In this document: positions 43,209 to 53,900 of the stretch, piece after piece
Position numbering within the stretch: position 1 is the stretch's first letter
How the letters are laid out: each line of letters begins with the position of its first letter
NCBI RefSeq assembly: GCF_003850565.1
Contig: NZ_CP027706.1
Location: 3,038,001 to 3,102,000, forward strand
Direction: 5' to 3'
Source: Pseudomonas sessilinigenes
GTDB lineage: Bacteria > Pseudomonadota > Gammaproteobacteria > Pseudomonadales > Pseudomonadaceae
Length of the DNA stretch: 64,000 nt
Notes under the pieces: generated by a model
Databases searched by the model: none
What the model was told of the DNA's origin: nothing
The model's input: the letters and a program-made list of their open reading frames with translations, nothing else
Program-made: the position numbers and the translations under genes

Positions 43209-44368
43209 TGAAGATCGCGATTGTCGGTGGCGGCCCTTCGGGGCTCTACCTGGGCTTGCTGCTCAAGCGCGGCGCGCCGGACTGGCAAGTGGAAGTGGTG
43301 GAGCAGAACGCGGCGGACGCGACCTTCGGTTTTGGCGTGGTGCTGGCCGACAGCGGGCTGCAGCAACTGCGCGAGGCCGACGAGGCGTCCTATGATGCCC
43401 TGTGTGCCGCCACCAAGCAGCACGAGCACCAAGTGATCGTGCAGGCGGAAACCGCCATCGATATCCGCCTGCCGGTCAAGGGCGGGGCCATTCCACGCCT
43501 GACCCTGTTGCAGATCCTCGAGCAGCAAGCCGAAGCCGCGGGAGTGCGAGTGCATTACCGCGAACGCCTGGAAAGCCTCGCCGACCTGGCCCGCCTGGGG
43601 CTGGACGACGCCGATGTGGTGGTGGGCGCAGACGGTATCAACTCGGTGGTGCGCCGGGCCTTCGAAGGCGGTTTCGGCACCACCAGCAGCACCCTGGGCA
43701 ACCACTTCGCCTGGTACGGCACGCCCAAGGTGTTCGACGCCTCGGCGCTGGTGTTCCGCAAGTATGGCGGCGGGCATTTCGTGGCCCATTACTACGCCTA
43801 CAGCGACACCATGAGCACCTTCGTCGCCGAGTGCGACGACGCTACCTGGCAGCGCCTGGACCTGGGCAGACTCAACGACGGCCAGCGCCAGGCGCTGATG
43901 GAAAAGATCTTCGCCCCCGAGTTGCAAGGCGCGCCGTTGCTCGACGGTGGCGCCCGGGTGGTCTGGCGCCAGTTCCCGGTGATCCGCAATGCCCACTGGA
44001 CCCATGGCCGCCACGTGCTGGTGGGCGATGCCCTGGCCAGCGCGCATTTCTCCATCGGCTCGGGCACGCGCATCGCCATGAACGACTCCATTGCCCTGGC
44101 CCGGGCGCTGCTCGATTGCAGCGGCGATGCCCTGGCTGGCCTCGCGGCCTACGAGCAGGGCCACAAGCCCAGCAAGCAGAAGCTGATCCGCGCCTCGGAG
44201 CGCTCCTACCTGTGGTACGAGGACATGGCGCGCTGGATGGACGACTACAGCGCCGAGCAATTCGTCTACCAGTTCATGACCCGCACCGGCCGCGTGGATG
44301 ACCAGCGCCTGCGCCGCGAATACCCGGAACTGATGGCGCGCCTGGGTCGTGTCGGGAGCCCGGCATGA
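43208..44368 (+). CDS. FAD monooxygenase of the salicylyl-/2-aminobenzoyl-CoA hydroxylase type
   Basis: The product is 386 aa. The FAD Rossmann motif is IAIVGGGPSGLYLG (3-16), followed by FGFGVVLADSGL. The NAD(P)H/FAD segment DADVVVGADGINSVVR and the ribityl motif VLVGDALASAHFSIGSGTRI are conserved. These features resemble the flavoprotein half of salicylyl-CoA 5-hydroxylase and 2-aminobenzoyl-CoA monooxygenase, and also tryptophan hydroxylase VioD. It probably hydroxylates an aromatic CoA ester. The ATG overlaps the VOC stop (TGATG) and its end overlaps the thioesterase start by four bases. Confidence 0.87.
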   Translation: MKIAIVGGGPSGLYLGLLLKRGAPDWQVEVVEQNAADATFGFGVVLADSGLQQLREADEASYDALCAATKQHEHQVIVQAETAIDIRLPVKGGAIPRLTLLQILEQQAEAAGVRVHYRERLESLADLARLGLDDADVVVGADGINSVVRRAFEGGFGTTSSTLGNHFAWYGTPKVFDASALVFRKYGGGHFVAHYYAYSDTMSTFVAECDDATWQRLDLGRLNDGQRQALMEKIFAPELQGAPLLDGGARVVWRQFPVIRNAHWTHGRHVLVGDALASAHFSIGSGTRIAMNDSIALARALLDCSGDALAGLAAYEQGHKPSKQKLIRASERSYLWYEDMARWMDDYSAEQFVYQFMTRTGRVDDQRLRREYPELMARLGRVGSPA

Positions 44369-44823
44369 ACGAGAGTGTCGAGATGGTCGTCGACCATCAG
44401 CCGTTCACGGTGCGGCGCACGGTGCGCTGGATCGATTGCGACCCGGCGGGAGTGGCCTTCACCGGGCGTTTCAGCGAGTACCTGATCGGTGCCGTCATGC
44501 ACTTCTACCGGCATATCGGCTGGGGCCCGGGGGCCAAGGGCGAGGCCAATGTCGGCCTGCCTTGCAAGCACATGGCGCTGACCTTCCACGTGAGCCTGCC
44601 GCCGGAAACCACGGTGGACATCGTGATCCGGGTCGGGGCGATTCGCGAGCGCAGCTTCGACCTCTTGGCCCATGCCCGGCTGGCGGACGGGCGCCTGGCC
44701 TTCGAAGGCGTGTTCGCGCCGATCTGCATCGAGCCGCGGGAGCGCCTTGGGGTGCCGATCCCGCCTGCCCTGCGAGACATCCTGCAGTTCCACCACATCA
44801 CTGATGAAGGGGGCCGCCCATGA
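44365..44823 (+). CDS. Hot-dog acyl-CoA thioesterase (4-hydroxybenzoyl-CoA type)
   Basis: The product is 152 aa with a single hot-dog domain. The active-site segment VRWIDCDPAGVAFTGRFSEY has the Asp of the 4HBT AB-type family (DxDxxG). It would release CoA from a hydroxylated aromatic CoA ester. It overlaps both neighbours by four bases (ATGA), so translation is tightly coupled with the monooxygenase and the isomerase. Confidence 0.86.
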   Translation: MNESVEMVVDHQPFTVRRTVRWIDCDPAGVAFTGRFSEYLIGAVMHFYRHIGWGPGAKGEANVGLPCKHMALTFHVSLPPETTVDIVIRVGAIRERSFDLLAHARLADGRLAFEGVFAPICIEPRERLGVPIPPALRDILQFHHITDEGGRP

Positions 44824-45599
44824 ACGCGACCTATCGAATTGGCCAGATCGTGCCCAGCTCCAACACCACGATGGAAACCGAGATCCCGGCGATGCTCCAT
44901 GCCCGGCAACTGATCCGGCCGCAACGTTTCACCTTCCACTCCAGCCGCATGCGCATGCACAAGGTGACCCGCGAGGAGCTGGAGGCGATGAACCGCGAAG
45001 CCCTGCGTTGCGCGGCCGAGCTGGCGGACGCCCGGGTGGACGTGATGAGCACCGCCTGCCTGGTGGCGATCATGGCCATGGGCAACGGCTACCACCGCAA
45101 GGTCCAGGAGGAGCTGACGGCCATCGCCCGGGCCAACCAGTGCCAGGCGCCGGTGATGACTTCGGCCGGGGCCCTGGTCGAAGGCCTGAAGATCATGGGC
45201 GCCAAGCGCATCTCCTTGCTGGCGCCGTACATGCGCGGCTTGTGCGACCGAGTGGTGGAATACATCGAGAGCGAAGGCATCGAGGTGGTCGATTCGATCG
45301 CCTTCGAGATCCCCGACAACCTCGAGGTGGGCAAGCGTGATCCGGCGTTGTTGCTCGAGGATGTGCGGCGCCTGGATACCCGGGGCGTGGACGTGGTGGT
45401 GCTGTCGGCCTGCGTGCAGATGCAGTCGCTGCCGTCGATCCAGGCGGCCGAGGATGCCCTGGGCATTCCGGTGACTTCCACTGCGGTGTGCACGGTACGC
45501 CGCATGCTCGACCACCTGGGCCTGGAGCCTGTGGTGCCCGGTGCCGGGGCGTTGCTCTCGGGGCGTTATCCGGCGGTGAAGGAGGGCGCTCATGCGTGA
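44820..45599 (+). CDS. Maleate cis-trans isomerase (NicE-like, Asp/Glu racemase superfamily)
   Basis: The product is 259 aa. The N-terminus [20 protein letters not shown] and the segment FHSSRMRM match NicE / maleate isomerases closely. The catalytic cysteines are Cys80 ([12 protein letters not shown]) and Cys198 ([12 protein letters not shown]), within two residues of the positions I recall for NicE. It converts maleate to fumarate, so the pathway of this operon should produce maleate. It overlaps the thioesterase by four bases and the thiolase by eight. Confidence 0.9.
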   Translation: MNATYRIGQIVPSSNTTMETEIPAMLHARQLIRPQRFTFHSSRMRMHKVTREELEAMNREALRCAAELADARVDVMSTACLVAIMAMGNGYHRKVQEELTAIARANQCQAPVMTSAGALVEGLKIMGAKRISLLAPYMRGLCDRVVEYIESEGIEVVDSIAFEIPDNLEVGKRDPALLLEDVRRLDTRGVDVVVLSACVQMQSLPSIQAAEDALGIPVTSTAVCTVRRMLDHLGLEPVVPGAGALLSGRYPAVKEGAHA

Positions 45600-46776
45600 G
45601 GCACTGATCGTCTCCACCGCGCGCACGCCGATCGGCAAGGCCGGGCGTGGCGCGCTGAACCACATCAAGTCACCGACGCTGATGGGCCATGCCCTGCGCC
45701 ATGCCGTCGAGCGCGCAGGGGTCGAGCCCGGGGCCATCGACGATGTGGTCATCGGCACGGTGCTGGCCGCCGGGACTGCTGGCTCCAACCTGGGGCGCAA
45801 TGCGGTGTTCGCCGCCGGGTTGCCGGTCTCGGTGAGCGCGCAGACCCTGGATCGCCAGTGTTCCTCGGGGTTGATGGCGATCGCCACGGCGGCCAAGCAG
45901 ATCATCGTCGATGGCATGGACGTAGTGGCCGCGGGCGGCCAGGACAATATCTCCGCGGTGCAGCAACGCTATTTCCAGTGGGTCGCCGACGAGCAGGATG
46001 ACGCGGTGATCCAGGCAGTACCCCATGCCTACATGCCGATGCTGCAAACGGCGGAGGTGGTGGCACGCAAATACGGCATCAGCCGCGAGCAGCAGGATGA
46101 GTTCGCCTATGTCTCGCAGTTGCGTACCGCCCGGGCCCAGGCCCAGGGGCTGTTTGCCGATGAGATCGTGCCCATCGAGGTCCGGCAGCAGATCGTCGAC
46201 AAGCTCACCGGGGTTTCCCGCTTGCAGGCGCTGACCCTGCACCAGGATGAGGGCAACCGGCCCGAAACCACGCTGGACGGCCTGGCGCGCCTGGCGCCGG
46301 TGCTCGATGGCGGAAGCATCACCGCCGGCAATGCCAGCCAGCTGTCCGATGGCGCCAGTGCCTGCGTGCTGGTGGACCGGCGCCTGGCCGAACAGCGGGG
46401 CTACAGCGCGCTGGGCCTGTATCGCGGCATGGCGGTGGCCGGGCTGGCGCCACAGGAGATGGGCCTCGGCCCGTTGCTGGCCATTCCCAAGCTGCTCAAG
46501 CAGCACGGCCTGCAGGTCCAGGACATCGACCTGTGGGAGCTCAACGAGGCGTTCGCCTGCCAGGCCCTGTATTGCCAGCGCCAGCTGGATATCGACCCCG
46601 AATGCTGCAACGTCAACGGTGGCGCCATCGCCATCGGCCACCCCTACGGCATGACCGGTGCGCGCCAGGTGGGGCACGCGCTGCTCGAAGGCAAGCGGCG
46701 CAAGGCGCGCTACGTGGTGGTGTCGATGTGCGTCGGCGGCGGCATGGGCGCAGCGGGGTTGTTCGAGATCGCTTGA
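45592..46776 (+). CDS. Thiolase (acetyl-CoA acyltransferase family)
   Basis: The product is 394 aa. The nucleophile is Cys90 (LDRQCSSGL). His occurs in [20 protein letters not shown], and the second Cys is in [17 protein letters not shown]. All catalytic residues of degradative thiolases are present. It may split a beta-keto side chain or a late intermediate of the pathway. A pure gentisate-like route does not need a thiolase, so its presence hints at an acyl side chain or a CoA-linked product. Confidence 0.9.
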   Translation: MREALIVSTARTPIGKAGRGALNHIKSPTLMGHALRHAVERAGVEPGAIDDVVIGTVLAAGTAGSNLGRNAVFAAGLPVSVSAQTLDRQCSSGLMAIATAAKQIIVDGMDVVAAGGQDNISAVQQRYFQWVADEQDDAVIQAVPHAYMPMLQTAEVVARKYGISREQQDEFAYVSQLRTARAQAQGLFADEIVPIEVRQQIVDKLTGVSRLQALTLHQDEGNRPETTLDGLARLAPVLDGGSITAGNASQLSDGASACVLVDRRLAEQRGYSALGLYRGMAVAGLAPQEMGLGPLLAIPKLLKQHGLQVQDIDLWELNEAFACQALYCQRQLDIDPECCNVNGGAIAIGHPYGMTGARQVGHALLEGKRRKARYVVVSMCVGGGMGAAGLFEIA

Positions 46777-46777
46777 C

Positions 46778-46823
46778 GGTGGCGGCCCGCGCCATGGCCC
46801 TGCCTGGGGCCGGGGCCGCCACC
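46778..46823 (+). other. Strong intergenic hairpin after the thiolase gene
   Basis: GGTGGCGGCCC (46778-46788) pairs perfectly with GGGCCGCCACC (46813-46823) in the 79-base gap before the SMP-30 gene. No T-run follows. It probably stabilises or processes the operon mRNA, or partly terminates it. Confidence 0.5.
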
Positions 46824-46855
46824 CACCAGACAACAAACCAGAGGTAGTACGCAAA

Positions 46856-47767
46856 ATGACCGTAGAACAAGAACAATATGCACTGAACGAACTGACCCGC
46901 GGCCTGTACTTCGGTGAAAGCCCGCGCTGGCGTGACGGCACCCTGTATGTCTCGGACATGCTGGGCAAGAAGGTCTATGCCATCGATGCCGCCGGCAATC
47001 GCCGGGTCATCGCCGAAATGCCCCACAAGCCCAACGGCATGGGGTTCTTGCCCAATGGCGAGCTGATCCTCAGCTCCATGCACGAAGCCCGGCTGTACCG
47101 CTACACCCCCCAGGGCCCGGAACTCTATGCCGACCTGTCCGCTGTGTTCACCGGTTATGTCGGCGACATGGTGATCGACCCGCAGGGTCGGATCTATGTC
47201 GACGATGTCGGGGCCCGGGTCTTCGAGGGTGAACCGCTCAAGCCGGGGCGCATCGTGATCGTCGAGCCCAACGGCGAGATCTCGGTGGGGGTGGAGGACT
47301 GCAACTTCCCCAACGGCATCGTCATCACCCCGGACCAGAAGACCCTGGTATTCGTCGAGACCTTCGCCGAGCGCCTCAGCGCGGTGGACATCGTCGACGG
47401 CCAGCTGGTCAACCGCCGCGTGCTGCTGGACCTGACGCTGCTGTTCCCTTCGCCAGAAGACCGTGCCCGCAAGCGTGGTTGCGTCGATGGGATCTCCATC
47501 GATGCCGAAGGCGGCATCTGGCTGAGCATGCTGCGCGCCGAGCAGTTCATGCGCATCAGCCCCCAGGGCGAAGTCACCCACCGCATCCCGATGCCGGGCT
47601 ACGAATGCGTGGCCAGCACCTTTGGCGGCGAAGACGGCAAGACCCTGTTCCTGGTGGCGACCAAGGTCGAGGGCGACAACATCTTCGAGGCCATGGTCAA
47701 CCTGCGCACCGAAACCACGATCTTCACCACCCGCGTTGCCATCGGCAAAGGTGCGGGCCGCCCCTAG
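46856..47767 (+). CDS. SMP-30/gluconolactonase-family lactonase
   Basis: The product is 303 aa from MTVEQEQYALNELTRG. It is a six-bladed propeller with the family motifs GLYFGESPRWRDGTLYVSDM (metal-binding Glu), PHKPNGMGFLPNGEL, NFPNGIVITPD (Asn) and GCVDGISIDAEGGIW (Asp). These proteins hydrolyse lactones using a divalent metal. It may open a lactone from ring cleavage. The only ribosome-binding sequence is a weak GAGG. It is in line with the operon. Confidence 0.87.
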   Translation: MTVEQEQYALNELTRGLYFGESPRWRDGTLYVSDMLGKKVYAIDAAGNRRVIAEMPHKPNGMGFLPNGELILSSMHEARLYRYTPQGPELYADLSAVFTGYVGDMVIDPQGRIYVDDVGARVFEGEPLKPGRIVIVEPNGEISVGVEDCNFPNGIVITPDQKTLVFVETFAERLSAVDIVDGQLVNRRVLLDLTLLFPSPEDRARKRGCVDGISIDAEGGIWLSMLRAEQFMRISPQGEVTHRIPMPGYECVASTFGGEDGKTLFLVATKVEGDNIFEAMVNLRTETTIFTTRVAIGKGAGRP

Positions 47768-47786
47768 CCCCCGGGGCTGAGTGACA

Positions 47787-47806
47787 GCGGGCGCCTGGGC
47801 GCCCGC
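47787..47806 (+). terminator. Hairpin after the SMP-30 gene
   Basis: GCGGGCGCC-TG-GGCGCCCGC forms a very strong 9-bp GC stem 20 bases after the SMP-30 stop. It lacks a T-run (GCTTGCCTTGTC follows), so it is at best a partial terminator before the porin gene. Confidence 0.45.
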
Positions 47807-47926
47807 GCTTGCCTTGTCTGCCTATCGACGGTGCCTGCCCGCCAGCAAGCGCCCCGGGCGACGCTGTGCCCGGCGCAGGACCGCCAACCATTGACCTGAT
47901 CACAACAACTACAAGGAGCCAGGGTC

Positions 47927-49081
47927 ATGAACAGATTTTCCCGATTGCTGCTCGCCAGTCCGCTGCTGGTCGCGACCACCGCGGGCGCTTCCAACGGACC
48001 GCAGTACGCCGGCTACGGCGCCCAGGCCATGGGCATGGGCGGCGCCGCCATCGCCAACCCCACCGACGCGGTAGCGGCGGTCAACAATCCTGCCGGCATG
48101 GGCCGGGTCGGCACCCGGATCGATGGCAGCCTGACCGCCACCACCGGGCAGTTGCGCTCGAACGTGCAGGGCGCGAAGAACAGCGATGACGTGCTGGTGT
48201 TCGTGCCGGGGTTCGGCGCCAACTACCAGTACCGTCCGGACATCACTGTCGGCGTCGCGGTATCCGGCTATGGTGCCGGTATCGACTACGGCAAGTCGGT
48301 GCCGGCCTTCGGCACCTCGAAGGTCAAGTCCGAGCTGGTGCAGATGCTGGTGGCGCCCACGGCCACCTACGAGTTCCAGCCGGGGCACTACCTCGGCCTG
48401 TCGCTCAAGCTGGGGTATGAAACCCTGATGCTCCACGGACTGGAGAACTTCGGCGCAAGCAACGACCGTGACTATGCCCTGGGTGCTGGCCTGGGCATCG
48501 GCTACCTGGGGACCATCGCCCCCGGGCTGCGCCTGGGCCTGACCTACTCGAGCCCGGTGTGGTTCCAGAAGCTCGAGGCCCATGAGGACATCATCCCCAA
48601 TGGCCGCCTGAACATGCCGCAGCAGGCAGGCCTCGGCCTGGCCTATGACTCGGGACCCTGGACCTTCGCCTTCGACTACCTGTGGATCGACTGGAGCAGC
48701 GAGAAGGCCCTGGCCAATTCACTGACCCAGGGCGGGCCACCGGGAGCCGGCAACGGGCCGGGGTTCGGCTGGCGCGACCAGCAGGTCTTTCGCTTTGGGG
48801 TCAACTACCACTACAGCGAACGCCTGCAGTTGCGTACCGGTGTGTCCCTGGCCAATCACCAGGTGCCGGATCGCGAGGCCACGCTGGTCTCCATCGCCCC
48901 CTGCAACCAGCCCAAGAGCCTGCACCTGGGGCTGACCTACCAGGTCTCGGACCAGTTGGAGGTGACGGGCGCCTACATGTACGACTTACGGCACATCACC
49001 AAGGGCGAGGGCGCCAGCGAAGGTGTCGAGGCCGGTGGCGAGCTGCACATGCTGACGGTGGGCCTGGGCTACCGCTTCTAG
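47927..49081 (+). CDS. FadL/OmpP1-type outer-membrane transport protein
   Basis: The product is 384 aa. The signal peptide ends near AGA-SNG (about residue 21). The mature start, PQYAGYGAQAMGMGGAAIANPTDAVAAVNNPAGM, is the FadL/TodX hatch signature. Many amphipathic beta strands follow, ending GLGYRF with the C-terminal Phe of outer-membrane barrels. Such porins import hydrophobic aromatics or fatty acids. It follows the catabolic genes, supporting a hydrophobic substrate. AAGGAG precedes the ATG. Confidence 0.9.
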   Translation: MNRFSRLLLASPLLVATTAGASNGPQYAGYGAQAMGMGGAAIANPTDAVAAVNNPAGMGRVGTRIDGSLTATTGQLRSNVQGAKNSDDVLVFVPGFGANYQYRPDITVGVAVSGYGAGIDYGKSVPAFGTSKVKSELVQMLVAPTATYEFQPGHYLGLSLKLGYETLMLHGLENFGASNDRDYALGAGLGIGYLGTIAPGLRLGLTYSSPVWFQKLEAHEDIIPNGRLNMPQQAGLGLAYDSGPWTFAFDYLWIDWSSEKALANSLTQGGPPGAGNGPGFGWRDQQVFRFGVNYHYSERLQLRTGVSLANHQVPDREATLVSIAPCNQPKSLHLGLTYQVSDQLEVTGAYMYDLRHITKGEGASEGVEAGGELHMLTVGLGYRF

Positions 49082-49161
49082 TCCTCAAGGGTTCCAGGCA
49101 TGGAAGCCTGGGCAGGGCCGGCGCTCACCAGGCCGGCCGCTGTCCGTCCGCCAGGAGGGCA

Positions 49162-49204
49162 TGGTGCGGCCCGGTGCCCACGATCACCGGGCCGTGCCAC
49201 TTTT
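49162..49204 (+). terminator. Rho-independent terminator of the catabolic operon
   Basis: The arms around TGGTGCGGCCCGGTG and CACCGGGCCGTGCCA pair over about 15 bp with two wobble pairs, loop CCCACGAT, and TTTT (49201-49204) follows. It lies 80 bases after the FadL-type stop. Confidence 0.75.
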
Positions 49205-49375
49205 AAATCACGTTCCTCGCACCCTGAACTGCGCCCCCCGGTCTTCAAAGGCCAGGGTGATGGGTTTGTGGTGAGTGACGCCGCAGGCCTCAGGCGGGCC
49301 AGGCGCGGGGGGCAGGGCATTGCCCTGGTTGATCGGTATGTGTTCGGCCGGTGCGAGCCGGGATGGGACGGGCAA
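49205..49375. other. Gap with no recognisable gene
   Basis: This is the central part of the 420-base stretch 49082-49501 between convergent operons. Apart from the terminators on either side I see no gene. A minus-strand frame (stop near 49208) ends PITLAFEDRGAQFRV, but it has no good start and no recognised family. It could be a gene remnant. Confidence 0.4.
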
Positions 49376-49376
49376 T

Positions 49377-49416
49377 AAAAAAGACCAGCCATGCAGTGGG
49401 GAACTGCATGAACTGG
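49377..49416 (-). terminator. Rho-independent terminator of the efflux operon
   Basis: On the minus strand, CCAG..ATGCAGT-TCCCC-ACTGCAT..CTGG (49385-49416) forms a hairpin, followed by a six-T run (49377-49382). It lies 86 bases downstream of the outer-membrane factor stop. Confidence 0.75.
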
Positions 49417-49452
49417 CCAAGCGGGAAGAAACCCGTGGTGTCACCTGGTCCT

Positions 49453-49495
49453 GGGCGTTCGGGCGAGCGGGGCGTGGCCGCTCGCCTGAACGCCC
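49453..49495. terminator. Long 18-bp hairpin next to the efflux operon end
   Basis: GGGCGTTCGGGCGAGCGG pairs with CCGCTCGCCTGAACGCCC over 18 bp (one G-T) around a 7-base loop. It starts 6 bases beyond the outer-membrane factor stop. There is no T-run on either side, so it may protect the 3' mRNA end ahead of the terminator at 49377-49416. Confidence 0.6.
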
Positions 49496-49501
49496 GCTCA
49501 A

Positions 49502-50959
49502 CTACTGCTTGCCGCCTTGGCCTTGGGTGGCCAGGGCCAGGGGCTCGTGGCTGTCCCAGCCACCGCCCAGGGCCTTGAACAGCTTCACTTCGCTGCTGAG
49601 CTGGTTCAGCCGATCGCGGATCAGCTGTTGTTGCGCGCCGAACAGCTCACGCTGGGCGTCGAGTACCGCCAGGTAGCTGTCGACGCCTTCGTCGTAACGC
49701 TGGTTGGCCAGTGCGTAGTACGCCTGGTCGTTGTTCACCAGGTCGCGCTGGGCCTGCAACTGCTCGCCGAAGGTGCCCCGGGCCGCGAGGCCGTCGGCCA
49801 CTTCGCGAAAGGCGGTCTGGATGCTTTGCTCGTAGGCCGCGACGTTGACGTCCTTGAGCACCTTGCGGTAGTCGAGGTTGCCGCGCAGGCGCCCGGCCGT
49901 GAAGATCGGCAGGTTGATCTGCGGTGCGAAGCTCCACAGCCCCGAACCACCCTCGAACAGGCCATCCAGCTCGCGGCTGGTGGTGCCGGCCGCGGCGGTC
50001 AGGCTGATGCTCGGGAAGAACGCCGCGCGCGCCGCGCCGATGTCGGCATTGGCGGCCAGCAGGCGATGCTCGGCGGCGCGGATATCCGGGCGCCGTAGCA
50101 GCAGGTCGGCCGGCAGGCCCGGGGTTGGCGCGGCCAGCGGTTGCTCGAAGGCCGTGGTCCGCGACAAGCCGGCGGGCAACGCGGTGCCGAGCAGCAACTG
50201 CAAGGCATTGACGTCCTGGGCGACCTGGCGGGTGTACAGCGCTTGCTGCACTCGCGCGGTTTCCACCAGGCTGCGGGCCTGGCGCACATCGAGCGCCGAC
50301 GCGGTGCCGACTTCGCGACTCGACTGGATCAGCTCCAGGCTCTGCCGGTAGCTGGCCAGGGTCGAGCGTGCCAGTTCCAGTTGTTCCTGGTCGCTGCGCC
50401 AGGTCAGGTAGGCGATGGCCACATCGCCCACCAGGGCGATCTGCACGCCACGCTGGGCCTCGGCACTGGCCAGGTATTGCTCCAGCGCCGCCCGTTCCAG
50501 GCTGCGCAAGCGACCGAACAGGTCGACTTCATAGGACAAGCCCAGGGCCACGCTGTACTGGCTCTGGATTCCGGCTTTGCCGCTGGGCGACAGGTCGGCG
50601 GGCTGGCGCTGGCGACTGCCGCCGGCGCTGGCATCGACGCTGGGGAACAGCGCCGAACGCTCGATCCGGTGCAGGGCACGGTAGGCCTCGACATTCAAGG
50701 CGGCCTGGCGCAGGTCGCGGTTGTTGTCCAGGGCCGTGGCCACCAGCGTGCGCAGCGACGGATCGCGCAAGAACAGCCGCCAGTCCAGGGCCGTATCGCC
50801 GGTCTCGGGCTGGGCCTGGTTGGCGGTGGTCGCCTGGTCATAGGCCGCGCCCTGGGGCCAGGCCGCTTGCACGGGGGCAGTGGGGCGCTGGTACTCGGGG
50901 ATCAGGCTGCAACCGCCCAGGGCTAGGGCCAGGGCGATCGAGAGGCCGGTGCGCTTCAT
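49502..50959 (-). CDS. ttgI: Outer-membrane efflux channel (TtgI/SrpC/OprM family)
   Basis: The product is 485 aa. The lipoprotein signal has lipobox ALGGC (Cys17). Two TolC-like repeats are visible; family segments include [61 protein letters not shown] in parts, and [20 protein letters not shown]. It forms the trimeric exit duct of the RND pump and overlaps the pump gene by four bases. The assignment to ttgI/srpC rather than another OprM paralogue rests on operon and regulator context. Confidence 0.85.
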   Translation of the reverse strand: MKRTGLSIALALALGGCSLIPEYQRPTAPVQAAWPQGAAYDQATTANQAQPETGDTALDWRLFLRDPSLRTLVATALDNNRDLRQAALNVEAYRALHRIERSALFPSVDASAGGSRQRQPADLSPSGKAGIQSQYSVALGLSYEVDLFGRLRSLERAALEQYLASAEAQRGVQIALVGDVAIAYLTWRSDQEQLELARSTLASYRQSLELIQSSREVGTASALDVRQARSLVETARVQQALYTRQVAQDVNALQLLLGTALPAGLSRTTAFEQPLAAPTPGLPADLLLRRPDIRAAEHRLLAANADIGAARAAFFPSISLTAAAGTTSRELDGLFEGGSGLWSFAPQINLPIFTAGRLRGNLDYRKVLKDVNVAAYEQSIQTAFREVADGLAARGTFGEQLQAQRDLVNNDQAYYALANQRYDEGVDSYLAVLDAQRELFGAQQQLIRDRLNQLSSEVKLFKALGGGWDSHEPLALATQGQGGKQ

Positions 50960-53900
50960 GCCGTTTCTCCTTCAGCGGCTACCGCTGGCTTGTTGCGTTC
51001 GAACACTTTCACCACCACTACGTAGAACAGGGGCACGAAGAACACCGCAAGCACCGTGGCGGTGATCATCCCGCCGACCACACCGGTGGCGATGGAGTGC
51101 TGGCTGCCGGCGCCGGCACCCGAGGCGATGGCCATGGGCAGTACGCCGAAGGTGAAGGCCAGGGAGGTCATGATGATCGGGCGCAGGCGCAGCTTGGCGG
51201 CCTCGATGGCAGCCTTGGCCAGGGGCAGGCCTTCCTTCTCGTAGAGTTCCTTGGCGAACTCGATGATCAGGATCGCGTTCTTCGCCGACAGGCCGACCGT
51301 GGTCATCAGGCCGATCTGGAAGTACACATCGGCCTCCAGCCCGCGCCACAGGGTGGCCAGCACCGCACCGAGAATACCCAGCGGCACCACCAGCATCACC
51401 GACACCGGCACCGACCAGCTCTCGTACAGCGCCGCCAGGCACAGGAACACGATCAGCACGGTCAGGGCGTAGAGCATGGGCGCCTGGTCGCCGGTCTGGA
51501 TCTCCTCGTAGGACAGGCCGTTGTAGCTCAGGCCGATACCCGCCGGCAGTTGCTGCATGATCTGGGCGATGGCCAGCATCGCATCGCCGGTGCTGTAGCC
51601 GGGCGCCGGTTCACCGAGGATCTGCACCGCGGGAATGCCACCGTAGCGTTCCAGCTTGGGCGAGCCGTAGATCCACTCGCCGGTGGCGAACGCGGAGAAC
51701 GGCACCATCTGCCCCAGGCTGTTGCGCACGTACCATTTGTCGAAGTCTTCCGGGGATATCCGCGAGCTGTCCACGCCTTGCAGGTAGACCCGCTTGACCC
51801 GGCCCAGGTCGATGAAGTCGTTGACGTACATCGAGCCCCAGGCCGCGCTCATGGTTTCGTTGATCGCCGCGATGCTGACCTGCAGGGCACGGGCCTTCTC
51901 GTCGTCGATGCGCACCTGGAACTGCGGTTCGTCGTCCTTGCCGTTGGGGCGTACCGAGCGCAGCTTGGGGTTCTGCGCCGCCAGGGCGAGGAACTGGTTG
52001 CGCGCGGCCATCAGCGCCTCGTGCCCGAGGCCGGAGTTGTCCTGCAGGAAGAGGTCGAAGCCCATGGCGTTGCCCATCTCCAGGATCGCCGGCGGCACGA
52101 AGGCCATCACCGTGGCGTCCTTGATCTTGGCGAAGCGCTGGTTGGCGCGGCGGGCGACGCTGAACACGTCCTCACCTGCGGCCTTGCGCACGGCCCAGTC
52201 CTTGAGCACCACCAGCACCAGGCCGGAGTTCTGCCCGCGGCCGGCGAAGTTGAAGCCGTTGACGGTCATGACGTGCTCGACGCGCTCGCCTTCCTCGTTG
52301 ACCAGGTAGTCCTTGACCTCCTGGAGTACCGCTTCGGTGCGTTCGGCCGTGGCGTTGAGCGGCATGCGCACCTCGGCCATCATCAGGCCCTGGTCTTCGT
52401 TGGGCAGGAACGCCTTGGGAATCTGGGTGAACAGAAAGCCCGTGCCACCGGTGATCAGCACGAAGGCCAGCAGGTAGCGCCCACGATGCTTGAGCATGCC
52501 GCCCACGCCCCGCTCGAAGCGCTGGGTGCTGCGCTCGAAGGTGCGGTTGAACCAGCCGAAGAAGCCTTTCTTCTCGTGGTGCGCATCGCCCTTGGGGGCC
52601 TTGAGGATGGTGGCGCACAGGGCCGGGGTGAAGATCAGCGCCACCAGCACCGACAGGCCCATGCAGACCACGATGGTCACCGCGAACTGCTTGTAGATGA
52701 TGCCGGCCGAGCCGCCGAAGAAGGCCATGGGCACGAATACCGCCGAGAGCACCATGCCGATGCCCATCAGCGCGCCGGAGATCTGCTGCATCGACTTGCG
52801 TGTCGCCTCCAGCGGCGACAGGCCTTCCTCATGCATCAGGCGTTCGACGTTCTCCACCACCACGATGGCATCGTCCACCAGCAGGCCGATCGCCAGGACC
52901 ATGGCGTACATGGTCAGCACGTTGATGCTCAGGCCGAACAGGGGCAGCAGGGCGAAGGCCGCCAGCAGCACCACCGGCACCGCCAGGGTCGGGATCAGGG
53001 TGGCGCGGATGCTCTGCAAGAACAGCAGCATCACCAGGAACACCAGGGCCACGGCTTCGAAGATGGTGTGGATCACCGAATGGATCGACGCTTGCACCAC
53101 TGGGGTGGTGTCGTAGGGGTAGATGACCTCCACGCCCTCGGGCAGGTAGGCCTTCTGCTTCTCCAGCACCGCCTTGACCGCCTTGACCGTCTCCAGCAGG
53201 TTGCCGCCGCTGGCCAGGCGCAGGGCCAGGCCGGCCGATTCCTTGCCCTTGTACTTGGAGGAGATCGCGAAGTTGTCCGAGGACAGGCTGACGTTGCCCA
53301 GGTCCTTGACCCGCACTTGCGAGCCGTCGGCCTTGACCTTGACCAGGATCTCCTCGAAATCGGCGACGCTGGTCATGCGCGTCTTGCCCAGCACCGTGGC
53401 GTTGAGCTGCACGCCGGAACGGGTCGGCAGGCCGCCGAGCTGGCCGGCGGAGACCTGCACGTTCTGCTCGCGAATGGCCTGGGCCACGTCGCCCGGGGTC
53501 AGCTGGTAGCTGTTGAGCTTGCCGGGGTCGAGCCAGATGCGCATGGCATAGGGCGAGCCGAACAGCTGGAAGTCGCCAACGCCGTTGATCCGCGAGATCG
53601 GGTCTTGCAACTGCGAGGCGATCAGGTTGCCGAGGTCGAAGTTGTCCAGCTTGCCGGTGTTGTCCACCAGGCCGACGATGAGGAAGAAGTTCATCTGGTA
53701 CTTCACCACGCGCAGGCCCTGGCGCTGGACCTCCTCGGGCAGGCGCGGGGTGGCCAGTTGCAGCTTGTTCTGCACCTGGACCTGGGCGATGTCGGGGTTG
53801 GTGCCCTGCTCGAAGGTGACGATGATGTTCATGCTGCCATCGGCGTTGCTTTCGGCGGACATGTAGCGAAAGCCGTCAAGCCCGGCCAGCTGCTGTTCGA

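Noticed and set aside
49208..49501. 97-codon minus-strand frame between the convergent operons
   Set aside because: It begins inside the long hairpin, crosses the terminator region, has no ribosome-binding site and no recognisable homologue; possibly a relic at most.
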